Below are positions 24,559 through 38,147 of a DNA stretch of 64,000 bases, piece after piece. Within the stretch, counting starts at the first letter, position 1. Each line of letters begins with the position of its first letter. Both the position numbers and the translations under genes were made by a program. The stretch is from positions 93,440 to 157,439 of the forward strand of contig NZ_WUWN01000005.1 in NCBI RefSeq assembly GCF_009846865.1, read 5' to 3'. The notes under the pieces were generated by a model that was given only the letters and a program-made list of their open reading frames with translations, was not told the DNA's origin and did no database searches. The DNA is from Puerhibacterium puerhi (GTDB taxonomy: Bacteria > Actinomycetota > Actinomycetes > Actinomycetales > Cellulomonadaceae).

Positions 24559-25308
24559 ATGGAAACCGGCGCGCCCGCCCTCGTGGAGCTCAAGGGCGTC
24601 AACAAGCACTTCGGCGACCTGCACGTGCTGCGCGACATCGACCTGACGGTGCGCAAGGGCGAGGTGCTGGTCGTCATCGGCCCGTCGGGCTCGGGCAAGT
24701 CGACGCTCTGCCGCGCCATCAACCGCCTGGAGACGATCGACGCCGGCGAGATCCGGGTCGACGGCAAGCCGCTGCCCGCCGAGGGCAAGGAGCTGGCCCG
24801 GCTGCGCGCCGAGGTCGGCATGGTCTTCCAGTCGTTCAACCTCTTCGCGCACAAGACCGTGCTCGACAACGTCACGCTCGGCCCGCGCAAGGTCCGCGGC
24901 ACGGCGAAGGCGGCGGCCGAGCAGGAGGCGCTCGACCTGCTCGACCGGGTGGGCGTGAAGAACCAGGCCCGCAAGATGCCGGCGCAGCTCTCGGGCGGCC
25001 AGCAGCAGCGCGTCGCGATCGCGCGCGCCCTGGCGATGCACCCGAAGGTCATGCTGTTCGACGAGCCGACCTCCGCCCTCGACCCGGAGATGGTCAACGA
25101 GGTGCTCGACGCGATGGTGGCCCTCGCCCGCGAGGGCATGACGATGATCGTGGTCACCCACGAGATGGGCTTCGCCCGCAAGGCCGCGGACCGCGTCGTC
25201 TTCATGGCCGACGGCCAGATCGTCGAGGAGGCCGACCCCGACACGTTCTTCACCGCGCCGCGCAGCGACCGCGCGAAGGACTTCCTGTCGAAGATCCTCG
25301 TCCACTGA
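24559..25308 (+). CDS. gluA: Glutamate-type ABC transporter, ATP-binding protein
   Basis: 249 aa polar amino-acid ABC ATPase. Walker [11 protein letters not shown]-loop [13 protein letters not shown], signature [16 protein letters not shown], Walker [16 protein letters not shown]-loop VVTHEMGFA. It powers uptake of an amino acid together with the three following genes, which have the order of Corynebacterium gluABCD. ATG 24559 (GAGG 8 bp upstream) gives the family length; ATG 24520 adds 13 residues and has its own GAGGG site inside a hairpin. Substrate glutamate is inferred from operon type. Confidence 0.93.
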   Translation: METGAPALVELKGVNKHFGDLHVLRDIDLTVRKGEVLVVIGPSGSGKSTLCRAINRLETIDAGEIRVDGKPLPAEGKELARLRAEVGMVFQSFNLFAHKTVLDNVTLGPRKVRGTAKAAAEQEALDLLDRVGVKNQARKMPAQLSGGQQQRVAIARALAMHPKVMLFDEPTSALDPEMVNEVLDAMVALAREGMTMIVVTHEMGFARKAADRVVFMADGQIVEEADPDTFFTAPRSDRAKDFLSKILVH

Positions 25309-25393
25309 CCTCGGGCAGCGCCCGCGACGGCGGGGTCCCCCGACCCTGCCCCACCTGTTTTCCCGCACCATGACAGCTCGAAGGGGACCCATC

Positions 25394-26254
25394 ATGCGAA
25401 AGCGCACCACGGGCCTGCTGGCCCTCGCGGCCACGGCCGCTCTGACCCTGTCCGCCTGTTCCGGCGCCGAGGTCGGCGGCTCCGGCGGCGGCGACGCCTC
25501 GGCGTCGGGCTCGGCCGGCGGCGACACCATCCGCATCGGCATCAAGTTCGACCAGCCGGGCCTGGGCTACCAGGACGGCGACCAGTACACGGGCTTCGAC
25601 GTCGACGTGGCCACCTACGTCGCCGAGAAGCTCGGCTACTCGGCCGACCAGATCGAGTTCGTCGAGTCGCCGTCGGCCCAGCGCGAGCAGATGCTGCAGA
25701 CGGGCCAGGTCGACATGATCTTCGCGACCTACTCCATCACCGACGAGCGCAAGCAGGTCGTCAACTTCGCCGGGCCGTACTTCGTCGCCGGCCAGGACCT
25801 GCTCGTCGCGGCCGACAACACCGACATCACGGGGCCGGAGTCGCTCAACGGCAAGAACCTGTGCTCCGTCACGGGTTCGACGTCCGCCCAGCGGATCAAG
25901 GACGAGTACGCCGAGGGCGTCAACCTGGTCGAGCGGCCGGGCTACTCCGAGTGCGTCACCGCCCTCACCGGCGGCCAGGTCGACGCCGTCACGACCGACG
26001 ACATCATCCTGGCCGGCCTCGCGGCCACGCCGGCCAACCAGGGCAAGCTCAAGGTCGTGGGCAACCCGTTCTCGGAGGAGCGCTACGGCGTCGGCATCCC
26101 GAAGGACTCCGACCGGTGCGAGGCCATCAACGAGGCCATCGCCGCGATGATCGAGGACGGCTCCTGGGAGGAGGCCGTGTCCAAGAACACCGAGGGCACC
26201 GGCTACACCCCCAACGCGGAGATGAACCCGCCGTCGCAGGACGCCTGCGCCTGA
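25394..26254 (+). CDS. gluB: Glutamate-type ABC transporter, substrate-binding lipoprotein
   Basis: 286 aa. Signal peptide MRKRTTGLLALAATAALTL with lipobox LSAC (lipidated Cys around residue 20), then a Gly/Ser linker and a family 3 solute-binding domain: IRIGIKFDQPGLGY, YTGFDVDVATYVAEKLGY, VDMIFATYSITDERKQVVNFAGPYF. It captures substrate outside the membrane. AAGGGG 5-8 bp upstream of the ATG. A binding-pocket Arg/Asp pattern (TDERK, VTTDD) suits an acidic amino acid, but the ligand is inferred. Confidence 0.93.
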   Translation: MRKRTTGLLALAATAALTLSACSGAEVGGSGGGDASASGSAGGDTIRIGIKFDQPGLGYQDGDQYTGFDVDVATYVAEKLGYSADQIEFVESPSAQREQMLQTGQVDMIFATYSITDERKQVVNFAGPYFVAGQDLLVAADNTDITGPESLNGKNLCSVTGSTSAQRIKDEYAEGVNLVERPGYSECVTALTGGQVDAVTTDDIILAGLAATPANQGKLKVVGNPFSEERYGVGIPKDSDRCEAINEAIAAMIEDGSWEEAVSKNTEGTGYTPNAEMNPPSQDACA

Positions 26255-26346
26255 CGTCGCACCGCGGCGGGCCGCCCCAGCGGGCGTCCCGCCGCGGCCT
26301 GCGTCCCCTCCAGCCCGCCCCCCTCCACCCCGTCGAAAGGTGACCG

Positions 26347-27039
26347 GTGGACGACGACTACCTGTCCGGATTCACGGCGCTGCTCGTCCAGTACGACGTG
26401 CTCGGCGCCTTCTGGACGAACATCCAGCTGACCTTCTTCGGCGCACTGCTCGCGCTCGTGGTCGGCACCGTCCTGGCCGTGATGCGCATCTCCCCGCTGC
26501 CCTCGCTCGCGTGGGCGGGCGGCGCCTATGTCAACATCGTGCGCAACACGCCGCTGACGGTCATCATGACGTTCCTCGTGCTCGGGGCGTGGACCCAGCT
26601 CGGCCTCAGCCTCTCGACGAACTTCACCTGGAACTTCTTCTGGTTCGGGGTGGTGGGCCTGGGCTTCTACCACGCGTCGTTCGTCTGCGAGGCGATCCGC
26701 GCCGGCGTCAACACCGTCCCCGTGGGCCAGGCCGAGGCGGCGCGCGCGATCGGCCTGCCGTTCCTGTCGGCCGCGCGCCTGGTGATCCTGCCGCAGGCCT
26801 TCCGCGGTGCGATCGCCCCGCTCGGCAACACCCTCATCGCCCTGCTGAAGAACTCGACGGTCGCGGCCGCGGCGTCGGTCACGTGGGAGACCTCGAGCGT
26901 CATGAAGACGATGATCGAGTTCCAGCCGAACTACATCTGGGAGATCTTCCTGACCTTCGCGATCGGCTACGTGATCCTCGTGATCCCGATCGGCCTGCTG
27001 ACCACCTGGATGTCCAACCGTCTGGCGGTGAAGCGATGA
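26347..27039 (+). CDS. gluC: Glutamate-type ABC transporter, permease
   Basis: 230 aa, about five membrane helices of the HisMQ type. The ABC-contact (EAA) loop is GQAEAARAIGLPFLSAARLVILPQAFRGAIAPLGN. GTG 26347 has AAAGGTGA upstream. The stop overlaps the gluD start by ATGA, indicating coupled synthesis of the two permease subunits. Confidence 0.93.
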   Translation: MDDDYLSGFTALLVQYDVLGAFWTNIQLTFFGALLALVVGTVLAVMRISPLPSLAWAGGAYVNIVRNTPLTVIMTFLVLGAWTQLGLSLSTNFTWNFFWFGVVGLGFYHASFVCEAIRAGVNTVPVGQAEAARAIGLPFLSAARLVILPQAFRGAIAPLGNTLIALLKNSTVAAAASVTWETSSVMKTMIEFQPNYIWEIFLTFAIGYVILVIPIGLLTTWMSNRLAVKR

Positions 27040-27923
27040 GCTCCTCGGTCCTCTTCGACGCGCCGGGCCCGCGCGGCCGCCGGCGTCAGACCGTCGGCAA
27101 CGTCGTCGGTGTCGTGGTGGTGCTCGGCGTCCTGGCCTGGATGCTCGTCGTGCTGAACACCAAGGGTCAGTTCTCGGCCGACCTGTGGCAGCCCGCGCTC
27201 GACGCGCGCGCCTGGCAGTCGTACTACGTGCCCGGCCTCGTCAACACGCTGCGGGCGGCAGCCTTCGCCACCGTCGGGGCGGTGGTCTTCGGCATCGTCT
27301 TCGGCATGGGCAGGCTGTCGCACCTGCGCGCCGTTCGGTGGGTCTCCTCGGTCGCCGTGGAGTTCTTCCGCGCCGTCCCGGTGCTGATGATGATGATCTT
27401 CTTCAACGCCCTGTTCGGTTTCTTCTTCCGCGAGGTCGTGGCCGAGCCGGCGTTCACCGCCGTGGTGGTGGCGCTGATCCTCTACAACGGGTCGGTCATC
27501 GCCGAGCTGGTCCGCTCGGGCGTCAACAACCTGCCCCGGGGCCAGGGCGAGGCGGGCCTGTCGATCGGGCTGACCCGCGGTCAGACGCTGCGCTCGGTGC
27601 AGCTCCCCCAGGCGCTCATCGCCATGCTGCCCGCGGTGGTCTCCCAGCTCGTCGTCGTGCTCAAGGACTCGGCGCTCGGCCAGCTCATCGCCTACGGCGA
27701 GCTGCTGCGCTCCGCCCAGGTGCTGCAGTCGGGATCCGGCAACCCGCTGCAGACGCTGTTCGTCGCCGCGGTGCTGTTCATCCTGCTCAACGCCCTGCTG
27801 TCGTGGGTGGCACACCGCCTGGCGCGGCGCCTGTCGAGCCGCACCTCCGGCCGCACGGACGAGGGCCCGGGCATCGGCCCCAGCATCGCGATGCGCGCCG
27901 GCGGCGGGATCCCTCAGACCTGA
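27036..27923 (+). CDS. gluD: Glutamate-type ABC transporter, permease
   Basis: 295 aa, second HisMQ permease. An N-terminal cytoplasmic stretch precedes the first helix (VGNVVGVVVVLGVLAWMLVVL). The EAA loop is GQGEAGLSIGLTRGQTLRSVQLPQALIAMLPAVVSQ. FRAVPVLMMMIFF is the usual RxVP motif. The C-terminus is a 40-residue basic/polar tail. It closes the operon, and a hairpin terminator follows. Confidence 0.93.
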   Translation: MSSSVLFDAPGPRGRRRQTVGNVVGVVVVLGVLAWMLVVLNTKGQFSADLWQPALDARAWQSYYVPGLVNTLRAAAFATVGAVVFGIVFGMGRLSHLRAVRWVSSVAVEFFRAVPVLMMMIFFNALFGFFFREVVAEPAFTAVVVALILYNGSVIAELVRSGVNNLPRGQGEAGLSIGLTRGQTLRSVQLPQALIAMLPAVVSQLVVVLKDSALGQLIAYGELLRSAQVLQSGSGNPLQTLFVAAVLFILLNALLSWVAHRLARRLSSRTSGRTDEGPGIGPSIAMRAGGGIPQT

Positions 27924-27943
27924 CCGGCCCGGCGGGCAGCGCG

Positions 27944-27982
27944 CCGAGGGCCTCCGACCGCACGCCGGTCGGAGGCCCTCGG
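27944..27982. terminator. Bidirectional hairpin between gluD and recX
   Basis: A 17-bp perfect stem (27944-27960 / 27966-27982) with a 5-nt loop separates the convergent gluD and recX ends. Confidence 0.82.
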
Positions 27983-28038
27983 ACGTCCGCAGCCCCGCTC
28001 ACCGGCCGGCGCGGGACCGGGCACGGCGATCGAGCCGA

Positions 28039-28707
28039 TCACTCCAGGTCGGCGAGGTCCTCGGTGTCCTCGCCCTCGGCCGCCAGCGCCTCGCGCACCG
28101 CGGCGAACGCGACGCCCGCGCCGTAGCCCTTGCGGGCGAGCGCGGCCGCGGCGCGGCGCACGCGCACGTCGCGGTCCAGCCCGCGGGTGCGTGCGACGAG
28201 CCGGCGGGCGAGCGCCTCCGCCGTGACGCGCTCGTCCTCCGGCTCCACCTGCTCGAGCGCCTCAGCGGCGGTGTCGTCGTCGATGCCGCGCCGGCGCAGC
28301 TCGACGGCGATGGCCCGGCGCGCGAGGCCCCGCTCGGCGTGGCGCGTGCGCACGATGAGGTGCGCGTAGCCCGTGTCGTCCACGAGGCCGACCTCGTCGA
28401 ACCGGTCCAGCAACGGTCCGACGACCTGCTCGGGGTACCCCTTGCGCGCGAGCGACTGCTCGAGCTCGTGGCGGCTCTTGGGCGCCGCGGTGAGGATCCG
28501 CAGCACCGTCTCGCGGGCAAGCTCCGCCGCCTCGTCAGCGCTGATCTCGCCGGCCTCCAGCTTCTCGGCGACCGTGCGCCGCGGCGCGCGCGGAGCGCGG
28601 TGCCCGCGCTCGTCGTCGCCACGACGACCGGGGCGGCCGCGACGCTTCCCCACGCCGCGACCGCCCCGGTCGTCCTGCTCGTCCGGCCCGAAAGGCTCGT
28701 CCGTCAT
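28039..28707 (-). CDS. recX: Regulatory protein RecX
   Basis: 222 aa modulator that binds and inhibits RecA filaments. The three-helix repeat units are seen in ILTAAPKSRHELEQSLARKGYPEQVVGPLLDRFDEVGLVDDTGYAHLIVRTRHAERGLARRAIAVELRRRGIDDD. The first 45 residues are a charged, Arg/Gly-rich extension. It begins 14 bp after the recA stop and is presumably co-transcribed under the recA SOS promoter. ATG 28707 is chosen for a GGACGG site and spacing. Confidence 0.95.
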   Translation of the reverse strand: MTDEPFGPDEQDDRGGRGVGKRRGRPGRRGDDERGHRAPRAPRRTVAEKLEAGEISADEAAELARETVLRILTAAPKSRHELEQSLARKGYPEQVVGPLLDRFDEVGLVDDTGYAHLIVRTRHAERGLARRAIAVELRRRGIDDDTAAEALEQVEPEDERVTAEALARRLVARTRGLDRDVRVRRAAAALARKGYGAGVAFAAVREALAAEGEDTEDLADLE

Positions 28708-28721
28708 GTCGCGCCCGTCCG

Positions 28722-29834
28722 TCAGAACGGCGCCTTCTTGCCCTTGCCGGCACCAGCGCCGACCGGCACGGGCGCGGCCGCAGCGTCGGCGGGCGCCGGG
28801 GCGCCGGCCGCGACCTCGTCGGCGGGCGCGTCGACCCGCGCGCCGACGCCGAGCTTCTCCTTGATGCGCTTCTCGATCTCGTTGGCGAGGTCGGGGTTGT
28901 CGCGCAGGAACTTGCGGGCGTTCTCCTTGCCCTGGCCCAGCTGGTCGCCCTCGTAGGTGAACCACGATCCGGACTTGCGGACCAGGCCGTGCTCCACGCC
29001 CATGTCGATGAGGCCGCCCTCGCGGGAGATGCCGACGCCGTAGAGGATGTCGAACTCCGCCTGCTTGAACGGCGGGGCCATCTTGTTCTTGACGACCTTG
29101 ACGCGGGTGCGGTTGCCGACCGCGTCGGTGCCCTCCTTGAGGGTCTCGATGCGGCGGATGTCCATGCGCACCGAGGCGTAGAACTTCAGCGCCTTGCCAC
29201 CCGTCGTCGTCTCCGGCGAGCCGAAGAAGACGCCGATCTTCTCGCGCAGCTGGTTGATGAAGATCGCGGTGGTGCCCGAGGCGTTGAGCGCGCCGGTGAT
29301 CTTGCGCAGCGCCTGGGACATGAGGCGAGCCTGGAGGCCCACGTGGCTGTCGCCCATCTCGCCCTCGATCTCGGCCTTGGGCACCAGGGCCGCGACCGAG
29401 TCGATGACGATGATGTCGAGCGCGCCCGAGCGGATCAGCATGTCCGCGATCTCGAGCGCCTGCTCGCCGGTGTCCGGCTGGGAGACCAGCAGCGCGTCGG
29501 TGTCCACCCCGAGCTTCTTGGCGTACTCCGGGTCGAGCGCGTGCTCGGCGTCGATGAACGCCGCGATGCCGCCGGCGCGCTGCGCGCTGGCGACCGCGTG
29601 CAGGGCGACCGTCGTCTTGCCGGAGGACTCGGGGCCGTAGACCTCGATGATGCGGCCGCGGGGCAGGCCGCCGATGCCGAGGGCGACGTCGAGCGCGATG
29701 GACCCGGTGGGGATCACCTCGACGGGGGCGCGGGTCTCGTCGCCGAGCCGCATGACCGAGCCCTTGCCGAAGCTGCGGTCGATCTGGGCGAGCGCGGCCT
29801 CGAGGGCCTTGTCGCGGTCTGCCGGTGCGGGCAT
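28722..29834 (-). CDS. recA: Recombinase RecA
   Basis: 370 aa strand-exchange ATPase and LexA coprotease. Walker A is GPESSGKTT (residues 67-75); [34 protein letters not shown] and the L2 region [21 protein letters not shown] follow. No intein. The C-terminus has an Ala/Pro-rich tail. ATG 29834 has AAGGTGAG 4-5 bp upstream and gives the family length; the ATG at 29897 would add 21 residues but has no ribosome-binding site. A LexA box lies 161 bp upstream. Confidence 0.98.
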   Translation of the reverse strand: MPAPADRDKALEAALAQIDRSFGKGSVMRLGDETRAPVEVIPTGSIALDVALGIGGLPRGRIIEVYGPESSGKTTVALHAVASAQRAGGIAAFIDAEHALDPEYAKKLGVDTDALLVSQPDTGEQALEIADMLIRSGALDIIVIDSVAALVPKAEIEGEMGDSHVGLQARLMSQALRKITGALNASGTTAIFINQLREKIGVFFGSPETTTGGKALKFYASVRMDIRRIETLKEGTDAVGNRTRVKVVKNKMAPPFKQAEFDILYGVGISREGGLIDMGVEHGLVRKSGSWFTYEGDQLGQGKENARKFLRDNPDLANEIEKRIKEKLGVGARVDAPADEVAAGAPAPADAAAAPVPVGAGAGKGKKAPF

Positions 29835-29987
29835 GTCACTCACCTTTGCGTTCGGGGCGCGGCGGGTCCGCGCCGGCTTCTGTGTCTGCGAGCTCATCGG
29901 TTCAGGACCGTACGCGCAGCCACCGACACGAGCGCCTGCTCCGGCCCCCGCCTGTCGACGAGGTTCCAGAACCCGTGCCTGTGCACC

Positions 29988-30016
29988 ACTCTAGCCGAAC
30001 ATCTGTTCGATCGACA
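29988..30016 (-). promoter_or_regulatory. recA promoter with LexA box in the spacer
   Basis: On the minus strand: TGTCGA (30011-30016) as weak -35, the LexA box 29995-30010 (one mismatch to the consensus, first half CGAAC, second half GTTCG intact), then -10 TAGAGT (29988-29993), identical to the lexA -10. The spacer is 17 bp. The 352-bp gene-free stretch 29835-30186 holds this promoter and the recA leader; I see no gene in it. Confidence 0.82.
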
Positions 30017-30186
30017 GGGGTCTGCCAGGTGTGTCGTGCCGGACACCGGTGGCGCCACGCGCGCACTGCGGGCCTGCGACGGGGATGCGACGTGGACCCG
30101 GCGAGGTCGGCACGTGGCCACCGCGTCGACGGGGGCCAGGGGCGGCAGGGGGTCGGCACGGGGCCCGCCGCCGGACGCGGCGGCGG

Positions 30187-30423
30187 TCAGCGGCTGGGCG
30201 GCGGCGCCTGCCGCTCGATCCCCCGGCCCCAGCGCTCGGCGTCCGGCACGTCGAGGGCGTCGCACAGCGCGTGCCAGACGTCGCGGGGCTGCAGGCCCGC
30301 CTCGAGCGCCTGCACGGGGGTGCGGTCGCCGAGCCGGGGCAGCACCTGCTCACGCACGAGCGAGCGCCCGTACGCCGGCCCGAAGACCTCGTCGACCAGC
30401 TGCCAGAACTCCCGCTCGCGCAC
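30187..30423 (-). CDS. DUF3046 protein
   Basis: 78 aa. It begins MREREFWQLVDEVFGPAYGRSLVREQVLPRLGDRTPVQALEAGLQPRDVWHALCDALDVP, a close fit to DUF3046, a small helical protein usually found next to recA-recX in actinobacteria. Function unknown. It starts with GTG, 81 bp from the divergent lhr gene, and it reads towards recA, so it could contribute to recA transcription. No LexA box precedes it. Confidence 0.88.
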   Translation of the reverse strand: MREREFWQLVDEVFGPAYGRSLVREQVLPRLGDRTPVQALEAGLQPRDVWHALCDALDVPDAERWGRGIERQAPPPSR

Positions 30424-30492
30424 GCCCCCAGCCTCGCACGACGGTCAAGGCGGCCCGGCGGCGCCCACCCCGCGCCTGTCGGTGGCCGGCGG

Positions 30493-30498
30493 CAGAAT
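30493..30498 (+). promoter_or_regulatory. -10-like hexamer of leaderless lhr
   Basis: CAGAAT, 6 bp before the GTG at 30505. Confidence 0.4.
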
Positions 30499-30504
30499 GA
30501 CCGG

Positions 30505-35584
<5,080 letters not shown>

Positions 35585-35592
<8 letters not shown>

Positions 35593-35614
35593 CGTCGGGC
35601 CGGCTGACGTCGGG
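35585..35614. repeat. 15-bp tandem duplication at the lhr/dedA overlap
   Basis: 35585-35599 is repeated exactly at 35600-35614. The first copy contains the lhr stop codon; both copies code for the C-terminus of DedA on the other strand. Confidence 0.85.
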
Positions 35615-36295
35615 CCGGCGGGCGGCGGCGGGCGCTGCGTCGGCGGGGGTGGCAGCCTGGTCGCGCCTACGGCGGCGGGCGCGGCGCACGAGGCTGACCA
35701 CCCACCAGGCCAGGGCGGCGACCACGACGACGATCACGACGGTCTGGAACGTGCCGACCCAGGACTCGATCCGGTGCCACTGGTCGCCCAGCAGGTACCC
35801 GGCGCCCACCAGCACGGTGTTCCAGATGCCGCTGCCGACCAGGGTCAGCAGCACGAACCGGCCCAGGCGCATGCGCTCCACGCCGGCCGGGATGGACACC
35901 AGCGACCGCACGATCGGCACCAGCCGGCCGATCAGCACCGCCTTGTCGCCGTGCCGGGCGAACCACGCCTCGGCCTTGTCCACGTCCTCCAGCGGGATGA
36001 AGCGCACCTTCGCCACCAGGCGGCGCAGCCGGTCGCGGCCGAGCACGGCGCCGAGCGTGTACAGCGCCAGCGCCCCGACCACCGACCCGACGGTGGTCCA
36101 GACGAGCACGGGCACCAGCTGCAGGCTGCCCTGGGAGGCCGTGAACCCGGCCAGCGGCAGGATCACCTCGCTCGGCAGCGGCGGGAAGATGTTCTCGAGC
36201 GCCACGGCGATGCCCGCCCCGGGCGCGCCCAGGGCCTCCATCAGGCTCACCGCCCAGTCGGCGATCTGCGAGGTCAGGTTCTCGGCCACGGCTCG

Positions 36296-36301
36296 ACCCT
36301 A
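36296..36301 (-). promoter_or_regulatory. -10 hexamer of leaderless dedA
   Basis: TAGGGT on the minus strand, 6 bp before the GTG at 36289. Confidence 0.6.
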
Positions 36302-36415
36302 GGGGCACCGCGCCGCGCACGAGCGTCCGGCGCCGGCGGCGCTCGGTCGGGTTCTCGGGAGATCCTGTGCAGGGCCGGCCAGCACCGCAGGCGGGACCGG
36401 GCGGAACCCAGCACG

Positions 36416-36437
36416 GACGCGGGCAGGACGCGGGCAG
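36416..36437. repeat. 11-bp tandem in a repeat-rich divergent region
   Basis: 36416-36426 is repeated at 36427-36437, followed by cggcccgga-type short repeats (about 36441-36462) and two gcgccggagg blocks (about 36490-36525). This is the 309-bp gene-free gap 36290-36598 between dedA and the glycosylase gene. No gene seen in it. Confidence 0.7.
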
Positions 36438-36586
36438 GACACGGCCCGGACCCGGCCCGGAACCGGCGAGCGGGCCCCGCCAGGACCTGGCGCCGGAGGG
36501 GCGTCGAGGAGCGCCGGAGGAGGGGCGCCGAGCGGCGCCGGCTGGGCGGTCGGGCCGCCCGCCACCCCTCGCCGGGCGCAAGCGCC

Positions 36587-36592
36587 TAGGCT
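36587..36592 (+). promoter_or_regulatory. -10 hexamer of leaderless glycosylase gene
   Basis: TAGGCT, 6 bp before the GTG at 36599. Confidence 0.6.
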
Positions 36593-36598
36593 GCCGGA

Positions 36599-37408
36599 GT
36601 GCCCGAGGGAGACGTCCTGCGCCTGACCGCCGAGCGGCTGGACGCCGCGCTGCGCGGGGTGCCGCTGGTGCGCGCCGAGCTGCGCTGGCCGTCGGCGGCG
36701 GGCGTCGACCTGGTCGGCGCGTCGCTGCGCGAGGGCGTGGCGTACGGCAAGCACCTGCTCCTGCGGTTCGACGACGGCCGGACGGTCCACGCCCACCAGC
36801 GCATGGAGGGGTACTGGCGCGTGCACCGCACGGGCACCCCCGCGGCGGCCGGGCGGTCCGCCGCGGTGCGGGCGGTGCTGGCCACCGAGCAGTGGACCTG
36901 CCTGGGCTGGCACCTCGGCATGCTCGACGTGCTGCGCACGCGGGACGAGCCGCGCCTGCTGGGCCACCTGGGCCCGGACGTCCTGGCCGACGACTTCCCC
37001 GACCGGATCGACGAGGCCGCGGCGCGGCTCACCGCCGACCCTCGCCGGCCGCTGTGCGCAGCCCTGCTCGACCAGCGCGCGGTGGCCGGGCTCGGCACCA
37101 TCTGGACGGCGGAGTCGCTGTTCGCGCGACGCCTGTGGCCGTGGCTGCCGGCGGGCGACCTGCCCGAGGACGAGCGCCGGGCGCTGCTGCTGACCGCGCG
37201 GCGCCTCATCGGCCGGTCCGTGCTCGTGGGCCGCCGGTCGGGCCTCGGCGCCGTCGAGCCGGCCGTGCACGGCCGCCACCACAAGCCGTGCCGACGGTGC
37301 CGCACGCCGATCGCGCTCGGCAGCACCGCCGGGCCCGGCCAGCGCCCCGACGGCGCGGAGCGCGCGATCTACTGGTGCCCCGTGTGCCAGGCCCCGCCGG
37401 CCGCCTGA
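36599..37408 (+). CDS. nei2: Fpg/Nei-family DNA glycosylase (Nei2 type)
   Basis: 269 aa bifunctional base-excision glycosylase/AP lyase for oxidised bases. After processing, Pro2 is the nucleophile and Glu3 the acid (MPEGD). The helix-two-turn-helix (LLDQRAVAGLGTIWTAESLF) and C-terminal four-Cys zinc finger (CRRC ... CPVC) are intact. MPEGDVLRLTAERLDAAL is typical of actinobacterial Nei2, not Fpg (MPELPEVE). GTG 36599 has TAGGCT 6 bp upstream, likely leaderless. Confidence 0.92.
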   Translation: MPEGDVLRLTAERLDAALRGVPLVRAELRWPSAAGVDLVGASLREGVAYGKHLLLRFDDGRTVHAHQRMEGYWRVHRTGTPAAAGRSAAVRAVLATEQWTCLGWHLGMLDVLRTRDEPRLLGHLGPDVLADDFPDRIDEAAARLTADPRRPLCAALLDQRAVAGLGTIWTAESLFARRLWPWLPAGDLPEDERRALLLTARRLIGRSVLVGRRSGLGAVEPAVHGRHHKPCRRCRTPIALGSTAGPGQRPDGAERAIYWCPVCQAPPAA

Positions 37409-37417
37409 CGCCGCAAC

Positions 37418-37457
37418 GGCGACGGGCGCCCCACCCGCAGGTGGGACGCCCGTCGCC
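37418..37457. terminator. Bidirectional hairpin between nei2 and clgR
   Basis: An 18-bp stem with one mismatch (37418-37435 / 37440-37457) lies between convergent gene ends, with a 4-nt loop. Confidence 0.8.
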
Positions 37458-37481
37458 AGGTCCGTGTCGGCGCAGTGCGCG

Positions 37482-37844
37482 TCAGCCGACCGGCTGCAGC
37501 TCCGCGTCCTCCGTCGTCACGCCGCGACCCGGCCAGGGCCGGGCGTCGCCGCCGCGGGCCAGGAGCCCGGCGACGAAGTCCGCCGGGATCGTGTCGGGGA
37601 TGGCGAGACCCTCGGCGACCGCGATGCGGTCGCTGACCTCGCGCAGCACCAGCGACATCGGCACGTCCAGCGCCTCGCAGATCGAGGCGAGCAGCTCCGA
37701 GGAGGCCTCCTTCTGGCCCCGCTCGACCTCGCTGAGGTAGCCCAGCGAGACCCGGGCGGCCGAGGAGACCTCACGCAGGGTGCGCCCCTGGCGCTGCCGC
37801 GCGTCGCGCAGCACGTCGCCGATCTCGCGTCGAAGAACGACCAT
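37482..37844 (-). CDS. clgR: XRE-family regulator ClgR
   Basis: 120 aa. Helix-turn-helix: [55 protein letters not shown], a close fit to ClgR, the activator of clp protease genes and a DNA-damage/envelope-stress regulator in actinobacteria. The slot downstream of pgsA-pncC is also typical. ATG 37844 has GGAAGGGGG upstream. The tail is acidic/polar. The 303-bp gap 37845-38147 before it holds its promoter and a weak SOS-like box. Confidence 0.85.
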   Translation of the reverse strand: MVVLRREIGDVLRDARQRQGRTLREVSSAARVSLGYLSEVERGQKEASSELLASICEALDVPMSLVLREVSDRIAVAEGLAIPDTIPADFVAGLLARGGDARPWPGRGVTTEDAELQPVG

Positions 37845-38041
37845 CTCGCGCCCCCTTCCTGCGTCCGACCCCGCGGGCCGGACATCGTGCGCCGTCGCCG
37901 GCCTCGTCCGTCCTGTCATCCGTCCCCCGCGATCGGGGGTTGCCCTACCGTACCCTGCGCGCGCCGCGTCCTGTCGGCCCTGACGCGCCTCGGGTCGTCC
38001 CGTAGGCCTGGTGGTCATCACGTCCATCTGAACGCCCGCGT

Positions 38042-38057
38042 GCGAACGCTTGTTCCC
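38042..38057 (-). promoter_or_regulatory. Degenerate LexA-type box upstream of clgR
   Basis: The core GAAC-GCTT-GTTC is intact, but the outer bases deviate (three mismatches to TCGAAC-N4-GTTCGA). It lies about 200 bp before clgR in the gene-free stretch 37845-38147. Function uncertain. Confidence 0.35.
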
Positions 38058-38147
38058 GCCAGGCCCCGGCAGTGACGACCCCCACCGTGGCCCATGCCTC
38101 GAACCTCCCACGGGGCGCAGGCGCACGCCAGCGCACGCACGCCCCCG

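Noticed and set aside
29835..29897. Upstream ATG of recA at 29897
   Set aside because: No ribosome-binding site, and the extra 21 residues are not typical of RecA; ATG 29834 has a strong AAGGTGAG.
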